Below are positions 1 to 4,335 of a DNA stretch of 5,450 nt, one piece after another. The DNA is from Chloroflexota bacterium (GTDB lineage Bacteria > Chloroflexota > Anaerolineae > Promineifilales > Promineifilaceae). A program made the translations under genes and the position numbers. Under the pieces are notes generated by a model. It was not told where the DNA came from. It saw only the letters and a program-made list of their open reading frames with translations, and made no database searches. Each line of letters opens with the position of its first letter. Positions within the stretch are counted from its first letter, which is position 1. Location of the stretch: the NCBI GenBank assembly GCA_008501785.1, contig QQUD01000394.1:1-5450 (forward strand). The letters are read 5' to 3'.

Positions 1-2
1 AT

Positions 3-470
3 GAGGAAGAAGTGAGGTATTTGGAAGAAGGGTTGGAGTTAGCAAGAGAAATTAAAGATCAGGATAACGAAGGACACATATTAATGGATCTCGGCATCGC
101 ATCAGCCGAGCAGTTTGACCTGGAGCAAGCAATCATATATATGGAAGCAGGTTATGCGATTGCAAATGCCATTGATAACCAATGGTTAATGGGGCTAATT
201 GAGGCGCGTTGGGGGGTGGTTGAATTACTTTCTGGGCAAATTGATGTTGCTACACGGCGTTTTGAGGCAGCATTACGTTGGGCAAATGAAGCCAGCAATA
301 ACAAAGAGATAATTGGATTAGCACAATTCGGGCTGGCCCAGGTGGCTTTTCAGACTAACCACCTAAATCAAGCCCGTAAACACCTAGAAGCTGGTAAGAA
401 AGTCCTGGAAGGAAGTGGTCATGTTCTCATCAACGAACTCAATGTTTGGGAATCGAAAAATTTGAACTAA
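3..470 (+). CDS. TPR-repeat protein, C-terminal part (5' end outside window)
   Basis: This is the last 155 residues of a larger protein. The reading frame is open to the left edge (it begins in-frame with Glu-Glu-Glu-Val), so the GTG at position 12 is probably not the real start; no ribosome binding site can be judged before it. The sequence is all helical and shows about three tetratricopeptide repeats of 40-41 residues, anchored by glycines at residues 24, 64 and 105 (counting from base 3) and by alanine-rich second helices such as EQAIIYMEAG and VATRRFEAAL. Repeats of this length are typical of the helical domains of LuxR/MalT-type and AfsR-type regulators and of ATPase-linked TPR proteins, where they mediate protein or ligand binding. 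The effector domain, if any, lies upstream and cannot be seen. No catalytic motif is present. It converges on the lipoprotein gene, with 56 bases between the two stop codons. Confidence 0.85.
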   Translation, partial: EEEVRYLEEGLELAREIKDQDNEGHILMDLGIASAEQFDLEQAIIYMEAGYAIANAIDNQWLMGLIEARWGVVELLSGQIDVATRRFEAALRWANEASNNKEIIGLAQFGLAQVAFQTNHLNQARKHLEAGKKVLEGSGHVLINELNVWESKNLN

Positions 471-498
471 TGAGAGTGTAAACTATATTATTTTCTCC

Positions 499-518
499 AT
501 GAGAAATACTCGTCTCAT
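499..518. other. Small inverted repeat between convergent genes
   Basis: Arms ATGAGA (499-504) and TCTCAT (513-518) form a 6-bp stem with an 8-base loop in the 56-base gap between the convergent TPR and lipoprotein genes. The place is right for a shared terminator. However, the stem is short and no clear T-run follows it on either strand, so intrinsic termination here is doubtful. Nothing else is visible in this gap. Confidence 0.2.
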
Positions 519-526
519 TCTGAAAC

Positions 527-1174
527 TTAACATCCTGGCCCACCGGTTACGTCAGGGCAACCTGATCCTTCCACCGGATTGCAATTTGCTGCATTTTTGT
601 CAATAATAGAATAAGCTAACTCTGCGAGAAATTTATTTTCATCCAAAAATAGGTCAACAAAGTCTTCTTTTTCCATCAACAATTCTCTATCTCTATATGA
701 GAAGATTTTTGTATGATCGTTTGTGGATAATTCTCCTATTCTTTCCGAATCAACGCCTATGATAGAACAGCCTCCAATTGGTCCGGTTATTGGAAGTGGG
801 TCGATCGGATTAACTGTTATTATTGCTCCGTTGCCATCAATCTTACTGAAGTATAAATATTGATTCTCACTATTAAATGTCAAGTCGGGCCAATTAGTGG
901 AAATTAATTGTTCATCCTCAAATACTTGAATACTAATAAAATCGGGATTATGATTCAATATTGTGTTAACCAAAGGGATGTGGCTAGATGTGTTATCTGA
1001 GGTAATCAATAAATGTACTTCCGCAGGTGACCCAAAATTGATAGTATCAATTTGAAGGATTGTTTCCTCATCCGCTGCATCCGGATAATCTCTAATACTA
1101 ATATTATTATCACCGCATGCAATAAGACCCAACAAGGCAAAACAAACAGCTACAATCAAACCACGATTTATCAT
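527..1174 (-). CDS. Secreted lipoprotein of unknown function
   Basis: This 215-residue protein begins with a clear lipoprotein signal peptide: a short basic start (MINRG), a hydrophobic stretch at residues 6-19 and the lipobox L17-I18-A19-C20. Cys20 would be lipidated after cleavage, anchoring the protein on the outer face of the membrane. The mature part is acidic and rich in Asp, Asn, Ile and Ser, probably mostly beta structure to about residue 135, followed by a likely helical part (about 160-195). It has four further cysteines (136, 198, 206, 215); the last three sit in a Gly/Pro-rich tail and Cys215 is the final residue. They could form disulfides outside the cell. The ATG at 1174 is supported by an AGGAG on the minus strand (1181-1185) six bases upstream and by the correctly placed signal peptide. 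I do not recognise the family and no enzymatic motif is visible. The gene is AT-rich and appears to be transcribed alone. Confidence 0.85.
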   Translation of the reverse strand: MINRGLIVAVCFALLGLIACGDNNISIRDYPDAADEETILQIDTINFGSPAEVHLLITSDNTSSHIPLVNTILNHNPDFISIQVFEDEQLISTNWPDLTFNSENQYLYFSKIDGNGAIITVNPIDPLPITGPIGGCSIIGVDSERIGELSTNDHTKIFSYRDRELLMEKEDFVDLFLDENKFLAELAYSIIDKNAANCNPVEGSGCPDVTGGPGC

Positions 1175-1205
1175 GATTTTCTCCTGAACTAGACTGGTTT
1201 CTAAC

Positions 1206-1234
1206 TTTATAGTACCTTATTAGTATACTGTCTT
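1206..1234 (-). promoter_or_regulatory. Sigma-70-like promoter for the lipoprotein gene
   Basis: On the minus strand, AAGACA (1229-1234, 4/6 match to the -35 consensus) is followed after exactly 17 bases by TATAAA (1206-1211, 5/6 match to the -10 box). Transcription would start near 1199, about 14 bases before the AGGAG at 1181-1185, giving a short leader. A second possible -10, TATACT on the minus strand, lies within the spacer but has a weaker -35. Confidence 0.5.
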
Positions 1235-1483
1235 AATGCATTTTGCCGAATAAAGATTTTTTCTGTTTTTCAGCAGCCACCCGCTGCGTTCCAGCAAAAA
1301 ACTCTTTTTCTCTCCGAATATCCTTGCGCGTCTTCCGCAGAAATCTGTGTAATTTTTGGGGATATTGTCTAATATCTCATCGGCTTGAACAATTTTTCTT
1401 GCTTTGTTTCCAATTTGTAACTGAATTTTGTAAAATAATATCATCATAGTTCGTCAAATAAATATCCCACGAAAACACTGAAT
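1235..1483. other. Divergent intergenic region, no gene supported
   Basis: This stretch between the lipoprotein promoter and the thiolase ribosome binding site is rich in T-runs on the plus strand. It contains a small GC-rich inverted repeat, GCAGC (1273-1277) and GCTGC (1283-1287) with a 5-base loop, not followed by a T-run, and an 8-bp palindrome AATGCATT (1235-1242). Open frames exist on both strands, but none has a ribosome binding site or a protein-like sequence. I see no RNA gene or known riboswitch. It could hold an operator for either divergent gene, but no recognisable site stands out. Confidence 0.4.
1407..1436 (+). promoter_or_regulatory. Possible promoter for the thiolase gene
   Basis: TTTCCA (1407-1412, 4/6 match to the -35 consensus) and TAAAAT (1431-1436, 5/6 match to the -10 box) are 18 bases apart. 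An overlapping alternative is TTGTAA (1415-1420) with TATCAT (1439-1444), also 18 bases apart. Either would give a leader of about 40-50 bases before the thiolase start. The surroundings are AT-rich, so chance matches are likely and the choice is uncertain. Confidence 0.3.
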
Positions 1484-1494
1484 AGGAGCATGTG

Positions 1495-2733
1495 ATGCAA
1501 ACAAGTAAGGAACGCGAAGTTGTTATTCTCAGCGCAGCACGCACCCCCACCGGTAGATTGGCGGGAGCGCTTGCCAGTAAAACAGCACCAGAATTAGGAG
1601 GTATTGCGATAGAAACGGCCGTTTCCCGCGCAAACATCGACCCCGACACCATTTACGAAGTGTTGATGGGTAATGTCGTGCAGGCTGGAACTGGCCAAGC
1701 CCCAGCGCGACAGGCTGTTATCAATGCAGGATTACCCCCTACAGTTGGCGCGGCTGCATTGAACAAAGTGTGCGGCTCAGGTCTCAAAACCGTGATGATG
1801 GCCGCTAACGCCATCCTGGCCGGTGAAGCAGATGTGATGGTGGCAGGCGGCATGGAGAGCATGTCAAATGCCCCGTATTTGCTGCCCAAGGCACGGGCCG
1901 GGTTGCGCTATGGTGATGCCCAATTGCAAGATTCGCTGCTGCGAGACGGCCTTTGGTGTTCAATTGAAGATTGGGCGATGGGCAGCGCGGCGGAATTTAT
2001 TGCGAAGCAATTTGAGCTGACGCGGGAGGAACTGGATGCTTTTGCATTGAATAGTCATAAGAAAGCGGCAGAGGCGACTGTAAACGGCCGTTTTCAAGAC
2101 GAAATCATCCCCATCGAAATCAAAACCCGCAAATCCAGCTACATTGTAGACAAAGACGAACCCATCCGTGCCACCTACAACAATGGTAGTTACCAACTCG
2201 GTACCAGCCTCGAAAAACTTGCCAAATTACCCCCCGCCTTCGAAAAAGACGGCATCGTCACCGCCGGAAATGCACCGGGCATTAACGATGGTGCCGCTGC
2301 CATTGTCGTTGCCACCCGAGCTGAAGCACAGCGGCAAGAGCTAGCCCCTATGGCCCGTATCGTTGGTTACACCCATGTTGCATTAGAACCCAAATGGCTT
2401 TTCGCAGCACCTGCTCGTGCCATACCCCGTTTATTAGACCGGATTGGCTGGTCCATGGATGATGTAGACCTTTTTGAAGTAAACGAAGCTTTTGCTGCAC
2501 AAGCGCTTGCTAATGGTGCAGAGCTAACCCAAAAAGGATTTAACTGGAATTGGGACAAAGTCAATGTAAATGGTGGTGCCATTGCCCTAGGTCATCCAAT
2601 TGGAGCCAGTGGGGCACGCGTGTTAGTGACATTAATCCATGCGCTGCGTCAGCGTAAATTACGACGCGGCGTAACTGCGCTCTGTCTTGGAGGTGGGGAA
2701 GCTGTTGCAATGGCTGTTGAGATCGAATCATAA
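1495..2733 (+). CDS. Thiolase (acetyl-CoA C-acetyltransferase type)
   Basis: This 412-residue type II thiolase condenses two acetyl-CoA to acetoacetyl-CoA or, in reverse, cleaves 3-ketoacyl-CoA, in the cytoplasm. All four classical active-site elements are present: the nucleophile Cys93 in NKVCGSG, Asn330 in NEAFA, His367 in GHPIGASGAR and the acid/base Cys397 in LCLGGGE. The motifs GGMESMSNAPYLL (118-130) and VNVNGGAIALGHP are family hallmarks. It is somewhat longer than the roughly 390-residue Zoogloea enzyme, partly through a short insertion around residues 226-236 (NNGSYQ). The loop usually written HMG reads W160-A161-M162-G163, so the pocket histidine is missing, and the usual VMGTGP loop reads W301-LFAAP. 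These changes may alter acyl preference, so I give no gene symbol. ATG at 1495 is chosen because AGGAG (1484-1488) lies six bases upstream; GTG at 1492 is only three bases away. It is followed directly by its own terminator. Confidence 0.95.
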   Translation: MQTSKEREVVILSAARTPTGRLAGALASKTAPELGGIAIETAVSRANIDPDTIYEVLMGNVVQAGTGQAPARQAVINAGLPPTVGAAALNKVCGSGLKTVMMAANAILAGEADVMVAGGMESMSNAPYLLPKARAGLRYGDAQLQDSLLRDGLWCSIEDWAMGSAAEFIAKQFELTREELDAFALNSHKKAAEATVNGRFQDEIIPIEIKTRKSSYIVDKDEPIRATYNNGSYQLGTSLEKLAKLPPAFEKDGIVTAGNAPGINDGAAAIVVATRAEAQRQELAPMARIVGYTHVALEPKWLFAAPARAIPRLLDRIGWSMDDVDLFEVNEAFAAQALANGAELTQKGFNWNWDKVNVNGGAIALGHPIGASGARVLVTLIHALRQRKLRRGVTALCLGGGEAVAMAVEIES

Positions 2734-2753
2734 AAGCGTGAAAGTTATTTATG

Positions 2754-2793
2754 AAACCAAGAAGGTGATCATCGCCACCTTCTTGGTTTTTTT
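2754..2793 (+). terminator. Strong intrinsic terminator of the thiolase gene
   Basis: A perfect 14-bp stem pairs AAACCAAGAAGGTG (2754-2767) with CACCTTCTTGGTTT (2776-2789) around an 8-base loop. Seven T residues run from 2787 to 2793, partly inside the stem. It lies 20 bases after the thiolase stop codon. It closes the thiolase unit and separates it from the next gene. Confidence 0.93.
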
Positions 2794-2854
2794 GAGCCAG
2801 TCAATAAAAATCTATAAACTGTTCTTTATACTTAACTCACAATCACGATGAGAC

Positions 2855-2883
2855 TTGCCAACTATAGAAACGTCGGCTATAAA
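2855..2883 (+). promoter_or_regulatory. Sigma-70-like promoter for the 2992 gene
   Basis: TTGCCA (2855-2860, 5/6 match to the -35 consensus) is followed after exactly 17 bases by TATAAA (2878-2883, 5/6 match to the -10 box). This is the best promoter in the window. Transcription would start near 2890, leaving an untranslated leader of about 100 bases before the ATG at 2992. It sits after the thiolase terminator, so the downstream gene is an independent unit. Confidence 0.65.
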
Positions 2884-2991
2884 TGGTTGGGTAATTTTAG
2901 AATATATCCCCATAAACGTCTCCAATTTACATATCGCGAAAATGGGTTTAACCTGAACAACTAAACGAACACAAACCAAGGATTGAGAGGA

Positions 2992-4074
2992 ATGTCTACA
3001 ACAAACGAATTTTTTGGCTTACCGATGCCTGTTTTTACCGCTTTTGGGTGGGCTGGAGAAGAAACAGCATTAAAATTTGCTCTATCACAACTTGAACTTT
3101 TTATCAATGCACTTCATGCAAAATTACCAAAACCGATTCAAACAAAACTGCCGAATCATGGGCTGAGCGAAGCGAATCAAAATGTGTATTTGGCTGCAAA
3201 TAAGGATGTTGAAAAAAATGTTCATATTGTGTTTAATGCACGCCCCATGAGCTTAGAATTACAAGTTGCACTCACAGATAAACAAGCGTTAACAAAAGCA
3301 TGGAAATTAGCTGAAAAACAACCTGTCATTTGGCATCGGCTAATTACCGAATTGGGAAGTGATTGGTCTCTCCGTTTACAGCAAATACAGCTCGATGCAG
3401 AATCTGGAAATGAGGTGGGGCATTATCAGGATTTGTTTAAAGATGATGTCATAAAAATGGATGAAGATACGGCTTTCTCAATTTTAGAAAAGGCCACTTA
3501 TTTAAACAGCGAAGAAAAATGGGTAACGCCACTTTACATTAGCCGTCGCTTCCAATCTGAACAAGCATCTGCTATGGGGAATGCGATAACAACTGTTATG
3601 AGTGAACAGATTAGTGAGCTAATGCCCCTGATCAATTTTCTTACAGGGAAAGCCAAGAGAAAAACGACCCCACGGAAAAAGGCAAAAACCAGTACGGTGT
3701 CTGCTTCGGTTGCGAGCGGCAAAACCTTTGAAGAAGTTGTCATCCCGACGGTTGAAGAGGGCTTCTCCCATATTTCAGAACTTAAACCACTTCATCTCCG
3801 CAAAGGGTTTGTGAACCTGACGCCGAAACATTGGCCTTATTTCTCAATCAACTCCCGAACAGAAACCCGAAAAGTTACTGTGTATTATGAAGGAGTTTAT
3901 GATAAAAATTGTGCTGTTTGGCGACTTGTTCCTGACGATAGAGCGCGATTAGTCCTTAGCCCTACTGTGCATCAATGGCTTGAAGATAATTTTGTGACGA
4001 CCGATCAAATTCAGGTTGTGGCACGCAAATTAGATGGCGATGAAATTCAAATTTCCCTGAAGCCAGTTAGGTAA
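2992..4074 (+). CDS. Protein of unknown function, two regions joined by a basic linker
   Basis: I do not recognise this 360-residue protein. It has no signal peptide or membrane segment and is probably cytoplasmic. Residues 1 to about 217 look like a mixed alpha/beta region, with a tryptophan-containing middle (KQPVIWHRLI, SDWSLRL) and a long helix ending in LMPLINFLTG. Residues 220-244 form a low-complexity linker with ten Lys/Arg (KRKTTPRKKAK), then Ser/Thr/Val/Ala. Residues 246-360 look like a compact, strand-rich region (KVTVYYEGVYD, VWRLVPDD, IQVVARKLDGDEIQISL). That region with the basic linker faintly resembles pseudobarrel DNA-binding folds of the B3 type; this is only a guess. The start ATG at 2992 has AAGGA (2978-2982) nine bases upstream; an in-frame TTG at 2983 would extend it by three residues but overlaps the end of that site. 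Codon use is like its neighbours. It appears to be transcribed alone. Confidence 0.85.
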   Translation: MSTTNEFFGLPMPVFTAFGWAGEETALKFALSQLELFINALHAKLPKPIQTKLPNHGLSEANQNVYLAANKDVEKNVHIVFNARPMSLELQVALTDKQALTKAWKLAEKQPVIWHRLITELGSDWSLRLQQIQLDAESGNEVGHYQDLFKDDVIKMDEDTAFSILEKATYLNSEEKWVTPLYISRRFQSEQASAMGNAITTVMSEQISELMPLINFLTGKAKRKTTPRKKAKTSTVSASVASGKTFEEVVIPTVEEGFSHISELKPLHLRKGFVNLTPKHWPYFSINSRTETRKVTVYYEGVYDKNCAVWRLVPDDRARLVLSPTVHQWLEDNFVTTDQIQVVARKLDGDEIQISLKPVR

Positions 4075-4123
4075 ATCACAAAAAGAATTTTGATGTTAAG
4101 CAGGCCTGTTATTGTGATTTACC
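4070..4123. repeat. 12-bp inverted repeat overlapping the stop codon
   Basis: GGTAAATCACAA (4070-4081) and TTGTGATTTACC (4112-4123) are perfect reverse complements separated by 30 bases. The left arm contains the TAA stop codon (4072-4074) of the preceding gene. The spacer contains the 8-bp palindrome CAGGCCTG (4101-4108). No T-run follows the right arm, so this is not a standard intrinsic terminator. In RNA it could form a hairpin at the very end of the message. The right arm can also pair locally, with TTTAC (4119-4123) and GTAAA (4129-4133) forming a competing small hairpin. Confidence 0.75.
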
Positions 4124-4231
4124 ATAAGTAAAAGCGAATTATTGGCGAGTCCTGTTTCAAAATACTTTTCGTTTTTACATAAATAGGTCACTTTTGTAAA
4201 AAAAGATTCCTTGAGATGTTTGTAATCTTTT

Positions 4232-4278
4232 AAGGGCGTTGTTCTGTAACTAACCTCGCTTGAACAACGCCTTTTTTT
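4232..4278 (+). terminator. Intrinsic terminator before pyruvate kinase
   Basis: GGCGTTGTTC (4235-4244) pairs perfectly with GAACAACGCC (4262-4271). The stem can extend outwards by one G-U and two A-U pairs into the T-run. The loop is 17 bases and seven T residues follow (4272-4278). The orientation is plus, as no T-run follows the hairpin on the minus strand. It ends the transcript of the 2992 gene about 160 bases after its stop codon and insulates pyruvate kinase from it. Confidence 0.88.
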
Positions 4279-4297
4279 ATTGGGTATTTTTAGCAAT

Positions 4298-4303
4298 TAT
4301 AAA
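4298..4303 (+). promoter_or_regulatory. Possible -10 box for pyruvate kinase
   Basis: TATAAA (4298-4303) would place the transcription start near 4310, about 16 bases before the AGGAAG ribosome binding site (4326-4331). The matching -35 position falls on the T-run at the end of the preceding terminator (about 4275-4280, TTTTAT) and fits the consensus poorly. The short space between terminator and start codon (57 bases) makes a promoter here necessary if the terminator is efficient. Confidence 0.35.
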
Positions 4304-4335
4304 CTGAAACATACTGATGGAGTTTAGGAAGAATC

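Noticed and set aside
1273..1287. GCAGC/GCTGC hairpin as a terminator or RNA element
   Set aside because: The stem is only 5 bp and no T-run follows on either strand; it is compatible with chance.
1220..1449. Open frames on both strands in the intergenic region (minus 1220-1447, plus 1243-1449)
   Set aside because: Neither has a ribosome binding site, the plus one would need a TTG start, and the translations look like random AT-rich sequence with no domain. The minus one also runs across the lipoprotein promoter.
1377..2582. Minus-strand open frames opposite the thiolase gene (1377-1652, 1653-1889, 1960-2196, 2367-2582)
   Set aside because: They are antisense to a full-length conserved thiolase with all its motifs, and their translations show no protein-family features.
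2983..2991. TTG at 2983 as the start of the unknown gene
   Set aside because: ATG at 2992 is the stronger start codon and has AAGGA nine bases upstream, while the TTG directly abuts that site.
3534..3743. Minus-strand open frame opposite the gene of unknown function
   Set aside because: The plus-strand frame is five times longer, with a ribosome binding site, a promoter and a terminator. The minus frame has none of these.
4172..4202. TTTTTACA/TGTAAAAA inverted repeat as a separate terminator
   Set aside because: The stem is almost all A-T pairs and is followed by A residues rather than T on the plus strand; the region is AT-rich enough for such pairs to arise by chance.
4096..4296. Minus-strand open frame of 66 codons across the 4232-4278 terminator
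   Set aside because: It reads through a clear terminator hairpin and has no convincing protein-like sequence.
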